Shown here piece by piece: positions 26,001 through 36,820 of a DNA stretch of 64,000 nucleotides. Positions within the stretch are counted from its first letter, which is position 1. Each line of letters starts with the position of its first letter. The notes under the pieces are model-generated. The model was not told where the DNA came from and searched no databases. It saw only the letters and a list, made by a program, of their open reading frames with translations. Where the stretch lies: assembly GCF_937616625.2 (NCBI RefSeq), contig NC_065576.1, forward strand, positions 250,501 to 314,500, written 5' to 3'. The translations under genes and the position numbers were made by a program. Source of the stretch: Mercurialis annua. Taxonomy: Eukaryota; Streptophyta; Magnoliopsida; Malpighiales; Euphorbiaceae.

Positions 26001-28489
26001 AAAAATCACTAACCATTTCCTCCATAGATCAGGGGCCTTGCGAAGTGTCCCATCTCCACTGCAGGGAACATCACACAAGATGCGATCAAAAAGAAGTTGA
26101 CTAATAGGAGGCTCAAAATCATTTTCAGAAACTTTAACACGGCAGCCTGGGAAATGTTGGGCTTCGTTATTTGTGACTATCAAGTTTGCAGTGCACATTC
26201 TTTTTGTCTGATGGATCAGTAGATTACATCTTTGGACATCAAGGTCATTAGCTACAACCTAAAAGACAACAAAGAGCAACGATGAGTAGTTTTATGTAAG
26301 AGCAGGGGATGAGAAACGACAATGCTATAAAACTGCAAAGGAGATATGAGAACAAATTGAAGAATATGCAATAGGAAATTGCACAGCAACTTGATTTTTT
26401 TTTTACTGAGTAGCCATAGAGGGGAAAGAGAAGTAATAGACAAGAAACAAACCATTCCATCAGGCAGTGACTTTGATTTGGTTGATTGATATATAATCTC
26501 CAACAACTGGAAAGTTTTCGAACCTGGTGCAGCACACACTGGAGAGAAGAGCAAAATGCTTAACATAGGAAAAAGTATGAGGTAGGAGAAGTAAGAATGA
26601 AAAAAGCATTATGCACCGTAAGTTACTCACTGTCAAGTACAAAATGATCTGGACGAACATCCAAAAATAGAGGAGGTACCTGCATTAAATTGAGTGAACA
26701 ACACTTGAAAATGTTAAAACATTTAAGCCTTCAAGAAAACAAAATAGAATATCATTAATAAAATTAAGAATTGCCCACCATGCTCACAGCCTCCTGTCTA
26801 GTGATGTTTCCAATTTCATTTTCCAGCTTCAGGAACTCGTGAAACCTAATACATTTTATGAGAACTGTCAATTGCAATAATTGGAAAGAACAAAAATAGA
26901 AAAAATTAACCAAAAGAGTGTTATATTAGGGAAGCAGCCAAGAAAGTCTCAAGTCAGCAACATTAGTTAAGCACAGGCACTCTTATGCATAAACAAATGA
27001 TCTCTGCAACACAAAAGGCCATAATTGGTACTCTGCAATTGCATGTTGCACGATTTACCTCTCAAGCGTTTGGTTCTTCCTTAGTTGCATTCGAGAAAAA
27101 TTAGATTGCCAAGCAAGATTATCAGGATACCAAGGCAATGGTCTGACAGGATCTACTTCACTACCATCAGTAACCTACAGAAAAGAGGAAAGAGGAAGTG
27201 ACATCTAATAACCAACTATAGGCACCATAATCACATATAACACAAAACTATAAACTTACCTCAGCTTGAAGAGACTTCCTAAAGTCATTCTCTAACTGCA
27301 TTCTAATATCTGCACTGAACTGGCTACTGTAAAAGAGAAGGAAAGAGAAAATTTGTAAGGTAGTATACAGTGGCTTACAACAAATACAATCCTAATCCTT
27401 AAATAAATAAAACTATTATTAATTCGTTTATAGTGTCGGGGTCAAAGACTACCCTATAGCCTGTTCATTTGTTGAGCTTCATCAATTTGTAAAAATTAAA
27501 GTGAAAAAAAGATCAACGAAATGCCTATAGTTACTCTTCAGCAGAGCTTATTGCTTATTTCCCACCAAAGCTGCTTATTTTACTCTGTAGTCTAAAAAAT
27601 ATCAATCTTTGTATAATTATCTTCCCATCTAAAAATTTATATCCATATTTTGCACGAGTGCCATGGTTTCCAAGATTCCAATTTTCTCATTGAGAAGTCG
27701 AGCACTGTAGCTTTAAAGATTTTATGCCATGCAAATCTCTCCTTTAGCATGTTACGGCTTATTGCTGCAAGAACATGCTAGATGACAGTTGCACTACCAA
27801 CTTTCAAATCAGTCCCATAAAACCAAACCAATGCCATAAAAAAAAGATGACCAGCAATTTTCTCGATGTTGCAGGGTGACTTTATCTTGAGGACAGGACA
27901 TAACATTGGCAGGACAGTTTCTTTTGTTTCGAATGATTAAGTTAATAAAAGAATTGGAGTGTGGCAATTATGGACTCCCGAAACATGGCAAATGACTTAA
28001 AATTTGAAATGGAATTCTGGCATTAGTTAAATAGATGCAATGTACATCATTTTAATCAAATTAAAACATGAAAAAACAGCACAAATGATGATTAAATAAC
28101 CTGGAATTGATTCTGAAAGCAGATGGTAATGGCTTTCGAAGAACTTCAACAAAAGTGTCCCATTCTTCGGGTGATACAATCCCTTGCTCCTAATAACAAC
28201 AAAAAGGAATCAAACCCATCAATCATTTTTTGTAAGTCATAAAACCTAGCAATCATTTCAACTAAAAAGGCAGCAAAAGCAAGCTTAATGGTACCTTGTA
28301 GTATTCTTCAAAGGCCAAGTTTTGAGTAGCAAAGGGCTGCCAAGTAGGATTATCGCCGGCGTTGTTGGTGTTGGAATCCGCGGCGGACGAGTCTGATTTG
28401 GGGCGTTTCCAAACGTTATCACGCCCATCTCTGAAGTGCTTTCTTTGAGTTCGGGACCTGTGGTTTCCTCTTCCTCTTCCGCCTCCCAT
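23052..28489 (-). CDS. TRM4B: TRM4/NSUN2-type tRNA (cytosine-5) methyltransferase
   Basis: Fifteen exons run from the start codon at 28489 to the stop at 23052: 28489-28295, 28189-28101, 27326-27260, 27174-27059, 26845-26779, 26679-26631, 26538-26453, 26258-26014, 25888-25833, 25619-25534, 25438-25346, 24755-24446, 24286-23715, 23630-23399 and 23305-23052. They encode 838 residues, the size of plant TRM4 proteins. After an RG-rich N-terminus comes the RsmB/NOP2-family methyltransferase fold: SAM motif I ([10 protein letters not shown], about aa 194-203), motif IV with Cys289 (CDVPCSGDG) and motif VI with Cys339 (YSTCSMNP). The two cysteines are the release and nucleophile pair of RNA m5C enzymes. 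An acidic, poorly conserved linker (about aa 400-590) precedes the plant C-terminal domain. Expected role: m5C in tRNA and some mRNAs, in the nucleus. Confidence 0.95.
25014..25063. repeat. Perfect 17-bp inverted repeat in a TRM4B intron
   Basis: GCCAGAAAGGATTCAGC (25014-25030) pairs exactly with 25047-25063 across a 16-base loop, in the intron between exons 11 and 12. About 60 bp further on, 25128-25176 carries repeated GGCGC/GCGCCT blocks, suggesting a small transposon relic in the same intron. Confidence 0.88.
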
Positions 28490-29534
28490 TTTTACTATTC
28501 AAGTACCGTCGCCGCTGTTGGGAGCCGCCGTAGCTTCGGCCCTTTCTTTGTTTAAAGCAGCGGTGTATATCTGGGCTCCTGCAACTTCGTTTTTTTACTG
28601 TGCTTGGTTCTTGCTAGGTTTTTTAGCTGCCTCTTTTCCTTTCTTCGATAAAATATCACTTAAATCTGCAGTTTCATCCCTTAATCAATATAAACGTTTA
28701 ACTCTAATCCTCATCTTTTGAAGTGTTTCAATTTTGCCACTCAATTTTTTAACGGGGCTAGTTTCTTGCAACTTTTTCTTTTAAAAATATTATTTGTTTT
28801 AGGCAAAATTTATCCCGAGATCCTGTATTTTATCTGTTTTGTTTAGCAAGTCCTTACTGGAGACTCGCTGTTTAGATTTTTCTATTTGTCCAATTTCGAT
28901 TTGCACGCTCTTTTGTTGAAAATGAAAGAAAAAAAATTTGCACATTGAGAAATTAAAACTGAATGGCTCAATGGCCGACCAAAACGAACACAACATTTGA
29001 GCTATAAAGAGTAACTCGAATCTCATACTATTTTATAAATCGGACCAACTGAGACATCAAGCTCGACCCAATGATTGTCAAAGAAGCATAGCTCAGGCAG
29101 CACACGGGCCTAACAAACTTTTGGGGACTACATAAATTTTCCTGATACATGAGGAGAATGTTCCCTACGCAATGCGCATCTAAAAAACCGCTCTAAACAT
29201 AGCAGAACAAGCCACCTCAGCATAACATAAAAGTGGGGAACAAAAGAAGATAAAGAAAAAACAGCAACAAGCTTTGCACAAATGAAGTTATAAAAGTCAT
29301 CTTATGTGCAAACCCTAAATTAATTATTCTTTTTCACTTAATTTATACTTTTTATTTTCTCTTCTTCTTCTTTTCCTACTGAAACTTACTTGATCTTCGG
29401 TGCTCACATCGGGTGAATCCTCGTCGATGCTCGACTTCTACTTTTTGGTGCTCAGGTACCCCTGGAACTCGGTGCTCGTTGGTGATTTATCAATCATGAA
29501 AGATAATTTTTTGGGATAGTTCTAGACTAAGTAT
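28490..29534. other. 5' flank of the TRM4B-like gene
   Basis: Promoter side of the minus-strand gene. It holds a 67-codon open frame on the plus strand (28518-28721) with no recognisable domain, which I do not call. The rest is AT-rich with no structure I can name. Positions 29527-29534 (CTAAGTAT) are the left target duplication of the next element. Confidence 0.5.
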
Positions 29535-30369
29535 TAGGGGTGGGCAAAAAAACCGGTCAAACCGATTAACCGAACCGAAACCGGAAACCCGAACCGGAAA
29601 ATATGGTTAACCGGTCCAACGGTTTAGGTTTAGGTTTTGATTTTTAGTTTTCATGTTTAATGGTTTAGGTTTAGGTTTTGGATTTCTAAAAACCGTGGTT
29701 AATCGGTTAACCGGTTTATATATATTCATATATTTTTAATAATTAATAAGATATATTTTATGATCTGTAAAATAATATGAATTTTATAATATACACAATA
29801 AAATCTAATTATAAAAATATATTGACATATATTTTATTTAGAAATATTTATATATTTTAGGAGAATTTATATATGAAAATATTTTAAAAGAAATTTGTTT
29901 TCCTTATTAAAATATTTACTTAATAGAAATAGGAATATTTAAGTATATAAATAGTAGAAAGTGGACGTGAACAACACCACAAACAATTCAAAAAATACAA
30001 ACCTAACTTTAATATTACTCATAAATTATTTATAAATAATAATAATTTTAAATATTTGCATTGATTTAACTATTCATAAGATAGTTTAGATTTATATTTT
30101 TAATATAATTTGAATTTCTATAGTTTTTTTTTGTTTGCTAAAAAAACAAATAGAATTAAAATTTTATCTTTTTGTCTTTAATTTTTCTAATGGTTATATG
30201 GTTAAAAACCGTAAAACCGAAAAACCGAACCGTTTTTTATGGTTAACCGATTTACCGGTTAACCGTTTAAAATTTTAGGTTTAGGTTTTTAATTTTAAAA
30301 ACCGTATTACAATGGACCGGTTTACAAATTGCCCTCATGGACCGGTTAACCGGTCCATGCCCACCCCTA
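29535..30369. mobile_element. hAT-type MITE (835 bp)
   Basis: The termini TAGGGGTGGGCA and TGCCCACCCCTA are perfect inverted repeats. The identical 8-bp duplication CTAAGTAT flanks it at 29527-29534 and 30370-30377. Subterminal blocks are rich in AACCGGTTAACC and ACCGAACC, and the centre is AT-rich and non-coding. The termini resemble those of the element at 304-708, so the two may share a transposase source. Confidence 0.92.
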
Positions 30370-30645
30370 CTAAGTATTAAGATACTATTTGAATTGTTTG
30401 AATTAAAGAATTTTATTAAATCTATGAATTTTAAATTTGTACAATGTAAAATTTACGAATTTATAAACTATATTGTTTGAATTGAACTTTAAATTCATAA
30501 ATTTATAAAGGTATTTTTATAACATAAAAAATTTGGTGCAATTTAAAAATAATAACCACTTTTTAGGAAAAAAAATGATACGAAAATTTTAGAAGATGAG
30601 AAATTTTAGAATTTCATGGTGCTCATCTCATCTATAATGCTTAAG

Positions 30646-30951
30646 GAATAATCCATTTGCAGATCCTTAAACTATACCTGTTTTATTCATCCGGTCCTTA
30701 AACTATTTTTTGTCCTTATATGGTCCTTCAACTTAGCAAAAAATCATTTTCGAGTTCTTGATTGACAAAAACGACGCCGTTTAGGGTAACAAATTGCATT
30801 TTCAAAAATAACAAAATAACGTCGTTTTTATCATTTAGGGACTTGAAAATGATTTTCCGCTAAGTTAAAGGACCAGATAAGAACAAAAAATAGTTTAAGG
30901 ACTGAATGAACAAAACAGGTATAGTTCAGTGACCTAAAAGCGGATTATTCC
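30646..30951. mobile_element. Fold-back MITE, Mutator type (306 bp)
   Basis: Long inverted arms begin GGAATAATCC and pair over most of the element (ACTATACCTGTTTTATTCAT with its complement). The flanking 9-bp duplication is AATGCTTAA (30637-30645) against AATGGTTAA (30952-30960), one mismatch. A 9-bp duplication with long arms points to Mutator-type mobilisation. It is non-coding. Confidence 0.82.
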
Positions 30952-30960
30952 AATGGTTAA

Positions 30961-31301
30961 TACATATTTATTTTGATTAAGCTATCAAAATTAATTTGAT
31001 ATAATATAATAAAAATTTGAAATCCACCATTAACATAGCTTACATTATATTAAATTATTAAATAAAATAATTAAATATTATATCGTATTAATTTGATAAA
31101 ATATAGAAATTAAATTTTAAAATAAACTACTATTTGTATTAATAAAATATAAAAATTAATAGTATATTACGCTCTTTAAATACCATTAGTCATAAAATTC
31201 TATAAATTAAAACTTTAATTAATTTTAATGATGCGTGAAGAGAAAATAGTTGACTTTTGTCTCCTTGTCGTCCCTGGAGAAAAGAATTGAAATTGAGGGA
31301 T
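30961..31301. other. AT-rich spacer and promoter side of the Smr gene
   Basis: AT-rich until about 31230, then less biased. It presumably includes the core promoter and start of the 5' UTR of the gene downstream. No specific motif is claimed. Confidence 0.45.
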
Positions 31302-31522
31302 ATGAAGTCAAAAAAACTGAAATTTGTGGATTTGCATCGGATCTTGCCTTTGGATGGATTAACGCCTTGCCGGAATAGCAAATTCAGGTATGTCTTCTTC
31401 TTCTTTTCAAATTTATTGTTCCTAATTGCTGTCTGTTTTTTATTTTCTTATTGCGTTCTATTCTGTTAATATATTTGTGCAATTATATAAGTGGTGGTTG
31501 TGCAAAGCCAGAGGAGCTGTAG
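31302..31522 (+). CDS. Spliced upstream ORF (38 aa) of the Smr gene
   Basis: An ATG at 31302 opens a frame that runs to a GT donor after 31387 and resumes after an AG at 31491. It ends at the TAG of 31520-31522, 17 nt before the main ATG at 31539. The predicted peptide is basic, starts MKSKKLKFVDLH and has no known domain. The frame continues cleanly across the intron. If the two segments are one leader, ribosomes must pass or reinitiate after this frame to reach the main ORF, so it could repress translation. Whether the peptide is conserved is unknown. Confidence 0.5.
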
Positions 31523-31538
31523 TTAGTGTTGCGGAAAC

Positions 31539-34511
31539 ATGAGCAGGGACCGGAGCAGCCCTAATGCCAAAAGCTTGCCGGCGGCAAGAGGTAAGTCCCA
31601 AGGTTGGGCTGCGTTTGACCTGAAGCAGCGTCAGAAACAACAGCCTCAGCAGCAAGTTGCTGACAGTCTTCCCAATGGGAATAGTATTAATAATGACCCA
31701 TTTCCACCCCTACCAACAGCTGCTCTCCGTCGCTGTGCTGTAAATAATAATAGTAATGCTAGCAGTAATGCTGATAACAATGTTGCTGGTTCGAGTTCTG
31801 GTTCGAGAACCTTATCATCTGTATTCCCACCTTCTGTACAGTTTCCACCTATGTCACATAATGATCTTGTCCTTAATCAACTTAAACAACTCCACTCCGG
31901 GGCCGACGATACTTTGATTCAGGACGTCTTGTACTCTGTCGATAATGATACTGAAAAGGCCTCGTCTTTCTTAAAACAGATACTTTCTGCCCACAACAGT
32001 TCCAATTATTTATCATCCAATTCCTCTCATTCTCTATCCCGTAAATCAGAAAACAAAAATGAGGGTGAGAGTGAGACTCCTTCATTTGAAAACAATTCAG
32101 ACATTGCTGCAGATATTGGGGATCTCAGCTCTACCCTTGAGCATGCTCTCAAAGACAATCACAAACATTTGGAGGATGTGCATTCTGATGCGGCAGCTGC
32201 TGCTGCTGCCAACATGAACTTTATTCTGGGACACTTGAAATCCATTCCTGTTGAGCCCGAGTGGGAAGAACATGATCTTTACTTGATTCACCGTAGAGAT
32301 GCCTTCAAGATGATGAGGTTTTTTTTCAACTTTATTTGCATTTTTGTGTATGTCTTGCATATCTGAATCCATTATTACACGTTATAAATACTTTGCATCT
32401 ATATTACCCTGTTCTATTTTCCCGCCTTCCATTCATTAGTTCAAGTTTTTAAATTACACGCTCCAGTTTTCTGGTACAAGTAGCATAGGCTGAAGACAGT
32501 TGAGAGTTTTGTGTACAGTGTTTTCTTCTTTAATTTTGTACTTGATATTTTTATTTACAATGAAGATATGTTAGGTACATCTGTAAGGCTATGCCGTCTA
32601 GATATGAAGATCATATGCTCAATTACTTGGTGGAAACCTTGTGCACCTGGAAGGCCTTTTCATGAAGTAAATTACATAATGATGTGATCATCATATCTTG
32701 TGTCGGTCAGTGCTCATATGATCATACCATAAAGGCCTTAGTTTTAGATTTGAAATAGTTGGGCAGTTTCTTCCTTTATTGTGATCCTTTTTTTAACTTC
32801 TTTTACTGACTCTTAGTATAGGATGTCTGAGGTTGATAGATCTTTTTCAAAAAAATATTGGCAATCCACTTTGCCTGCAAATATAACTTTAAATTTGGTT
32901 TTGATAATAATTGTGATTACCACCTAAAATATAACTATCGTCACAGACTAGTGAGAAAATGATTGTCAATGCAACTATTGATGTGACTATCCTATATTAT
33001 ATGCAAGATCCAACAAAAATTAGGTTTCACATCAAAAAGTATTATAGGATTGCAGTTTTTTTCTCCCGCACAGCATGAGAAAACCAAGTGATACAATGGC
33101 TTGGTAATCTAAAGGAAATTTTGACAAATTTTGCAGCAAGCTGCAGTGATATTTTGTCAATTGAGATATGCCAGCATGCCAACTTTTCTTTTTGTCTCAG
33201 CAGTTGACTGTTCCTTTGGCGTCAGTTATTTTCCAGGACTTCACTTTTTGCTTAGAATCTGTTTTTTTTCCTCCTTTTTGCTGAATTAGGGACACCTTGG
33301 TTGCCTTAGTTAGCATAGGATCTATCAATATAGAAAGGCAGCATATTTTTCTTCAATTATTTACAATGCTTTTTTGGTTAATGATAATTAGATATTAGTG
33401 CGTTAACAATTCCCGTATTGTCTATCTGCCAGATTAGCATCTCGACATTCCAAGGCAGCTACTAATGCCTTTATGATAGGTGACCATTTTTCTGCCCAAC
33501 AGGAGTCACTGAAGGCTCGTAAAGAATGGTTGTGTGCAGAGAGACTCAACACTGAGGCAGCTAAGAATATTTTAAGTTTAAGAAACAGTGAAAATAATCT
33601 TTGGAAATTAGACCTACACGGTCTTCATGCAGCAGAGGCAGTTCAAGCCCTGCAAGAACATCTGAAAAAGATTGAGACCCAACTTCCAATGAAGCGGCTA
33701 GAATCTCCAAGTATGCTTGAGAAAAAAATTGGGATTGTATCTTCATCAGTTGAGCCCTTCGGTAGCATGGGTACAGAAAAATCGGAACTGCAACGTATGG
33801 GATATATGCAGAGGCCAGCATCATTACAAGTCATTACGGGTATTTTTTTATCAATGAATGTTGTTGTGCATGCATGAGTTTTTGTTTTATTTGCCATGAG
33901 ATAGGAGTATGCATAATACATTGGAAGCAATTATAAATGAGCTCATTTGGACTATACCACTCAATTACAAGTGCACTTGTAATACAAATATAAAGAAGTC
34001 AAATCAAATTACATTCAAAGTAACTAATCAAATAACATGGAGAAATTACCCATCTTTCTACCGAATTTCAAGACCTCTTTATCTTTGGGCCTCCATATTA
34101 ACCATTAGACCAAGACCTCTTTAATTCAGTGACAATTTTTCATATGAAAATTCATTGTAATGGTTGGGTTACATGGTTTTCACCTTCATGTGCTCTCTTT
34201 TTTTTTTGGCCTTATAGGTGTAGGCAAGCACAGTCGGGGTCAAGCTGCACTACCAACAGCTGTGAAAAGTTTTCTCGATGAGAACAAGTAAAATATTTTA
34301 GTCTCCCATTTTTATTTGTCTTTTTGGGTGCCTAACTAAATTCGTCAACTGACGAACACACTGCCATGATTTTTGATATTTCTTTTGCGGCCAAAGAAAG
34401 AAATGGCACTCCTGTATGCTTTACTAATCAGCAACATTATCTCACAGATATCACTTCGATGAGACAAGGCCAGGTGTTATTAATGTCTTCCTCAAATTTC
34501 GTCATAGGTAA
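31539..34511 (+). CDS. DUF1771 and Smr-domain protein
   Basis: Four exons (31539-32317, 33433-33839, 34218-34287, 34448-34511) give 439 residues. The Ser/Asn/Gln-rich N-terminus includes a CUE-like helix set near aa 120-150 (LKQLHSGADDTLIQDVLYSV) and a poly-Ala run near aa 225. DUF1771 spans about aa 260-315 (RLASRHSKAA...KARKEWLCAERLN), and a Smr domain about aa 317-439 with LDLHGLHAAEAV and the VITGVGKHS motif. Plant proteins of this layout resemble the Arabidopsis At5g58720 group. Smr domains bind nucleic acid and some are nucleases; ubiquitin-binding CUE plus Smr resembles the no-go decay factor Cue2/N4BP2, though the role here is unproven. An upstream ORF precedes it. Confidence 0.9.
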
Positions 34512-36780
34512 ATGGTCGCTTCACTAGAATTTTACGAGGTGAGTATCGCATCTTTGCATCTTGAGTCGCGGTTATTTTGTTTTGTTTATTTGATTATATC
34601 ATGAATCTAGGCACCACCATACGAGTGCAATCAGTTAGGATGATATTGTTTGGTATGATCAAATGTATTTATCTATGTTGTTAAACTAACTGGGATTTAT
34701 ACTTGAGAGCGCAATCTTACTTGGCTAATACTCCTCTATTTCCTTGTGTCATTTTACGAAGGTTATTTTCATAAAAGGGAATTGTTGACAGATGTAGAGG
34801 AATGCACATAGAACATTTGGAAAGAGTATAGGCAAACCCCAATTTTTTGGTCCTTATACTATATGTGTTTAGTTTATCTGGTCCGTTTAATTTTTCTAAT
34901 CCATGTACAATTAATTTTCAATCTAATTAGTCCTTCCGTTTGGTGCTTGAAGCCAAACGCTGTCAATGGCGGTCAACTTCTTTAAAGGCAGCCATCTAGG
35001 AAAGTTAAACATAATACACATGTATAAAACAATACTTTCATGAGCTGTTGACCATTAGTTGTTGACCATGACCATAAATCGATAATGGAGAAGCTCTTGA
35101 CGATTAGCTGCAGCTTTAGATTTCTTAAGTAACCATGAAAATTTCCATGTCCATCATAATCACCACTCCCATCTCTCGATCGTGTTCTTGATCAACAAGT
35201 ACGGTTTTTGGGCTTACTTCTAACACTTATGTTCTTGGGATATAAACTAGTAGCCATAGAATCTATTATAGTGTCACTATATGATAAAGTATTATTAGGA
35301 CACTTATATATGAGTTGATTAGTTTAGATTTTAGATTAATTAGCTTACATTTAGATTTATTTTATGCTTTATTTATTTTCTTTGTAGCTTTTATGTTTTG
35401 ATTAGGAATTATGGGACCGAAAGAGAGAAATTTGTAATTGGCCTATAACATATCAACATTGCTTCAGATGTTGGAATCATCCGACTCCAGAGCCCACGGT
35501 TAGAAGACTTCAAGCCTACAAATTTCATGAAGGCATCAAGTCCAGAATGTGTTTTTCAATAATTCAAAATTATGTTGCAAAACAGCAACAGAATTTGAAA
35601 ATTGTTGGAGATACAATCAGCCACATAGTTTGTTGAGATTACTCCCAGATAGTCTCTAACTACCTAGTGGTTGAACGATGAAATTACATAGAAAATACTG
35701 AGAATTCTCAACGATTGCTACGATTTTAAAGACGGTGAAATTGATGGATTAGGATGGTGCCCCCGTCACTGAACCTATGAAATTGTTTTCAGCAGAAGGG
35801 GACGAGGATTCTGGCCCTAGTCATATGGCGTATGTAGCTGCATGAGTTGTGTTGTTCTTGGATTATATGTATCAGTTGACTATGTAAGATTAGTTATTAT
35901 TTTTTAAACTTGAATTGTCTTTTAGTGTTTTTAAATTCATATGCAATTGAATTGTTGACATTGTATTTGTATTGAGTTTGTTGCATATTGTTGTTTGCTT
36001 AATGGAGTTGCATCACGTAACTTACATGTACATAAGAAATAAAAAGAAACTGATATTGAATATATTTTTCAAGAATAAAACAACTAAGTAGTAATATGTA
36101 AGTTATCTTTTATATGCACATTATAGCGGCTACCACCCCTATTCTAACAGTCAAATTTAAAAGTTGGAGATATTAGGTGAAACTTCAACTATAATTTCAT
36201 TATTATCTCTAACATGAAGTACCAATAAGATAAAAACATTTCACTTGAATACTATGAACTATGAAGAATGGATTCAATTCAAACCAAAGCTAGCAAAGTA
36301 GATAGCCATTTGATTTGAAATGTTTTTTTGGATATTGGATTCATCATCAATGAATGAAGATTCATATGATGCATCCTCATTGAGCATAAAATAGCCAGCA
36401 TGCATGTTATTAATAATAATCAAGACACTAATCCGAACACATTCTTTGAAACAACAAAACAAAAAAGAAACTCGATACAGATAAATCAACCCGGATATAA
36501 TGCTACAATAGTCTTAGTGGGATGTTTACTTAATAAGATTAGCATAGATTAAAATACTGCAGAAATTATCACTTTTTTAAATACAATAGAGGAAATACAC
36601 CTAGTTAGCAGTGACACATTGGAAGGACGATTTATAATTATAATCAAAGGTTTTTCATCAAATCGACCTGAAAAAACAAGAATTTCAAGATGAATGATTG
36701 TTACACAGTAATTGGAAAAACTGCAGCTATTTAGGCTTTCAATCCAATGCTTCCTTAAGTTTAATTTTGACAAAATGCAG
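34512..36780. other. Convergent spacer between the Smr gene and MET1
   Basis: It should hold the 3' UTRs of both genes at its edges. Around 34830-34990 is a MITE-like stretch (GGTCCTTATACT..., CTGGTCCG...) resembling one arm of the 30646 element, with no partner arm found. The segment at 35460-35850 is less AT-biased, with broken frames, and may be degraded transposon. I recognise nothing else. Confidence 0.4.
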
Positions 36781-36820
36781 CTATTTAGGCTTTCGCTCCA
36801 ATGCTTCCTTAAGTTTAATT
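36722..36820. repeat. Duplicated last codons of MET1 in its 3' UTR
   Basis: A 45-bp unit at 36776-36820, covering the MET1 stop codon and the 13 codons before it, is repeated at 36722-36766 with two mismatches (54-bp period). The real stop is in the upstream copy in gene orientation (36781-36783). The second copy falls in the 3' UTR. Confidence 0.9.

Noticed and set aside
28518..28721. 67-codon frame upstream of the TRM4B-like gene
   Set aside because: No domain and no homologous pattern; it lies in the promoter side of the minus-strand gene.
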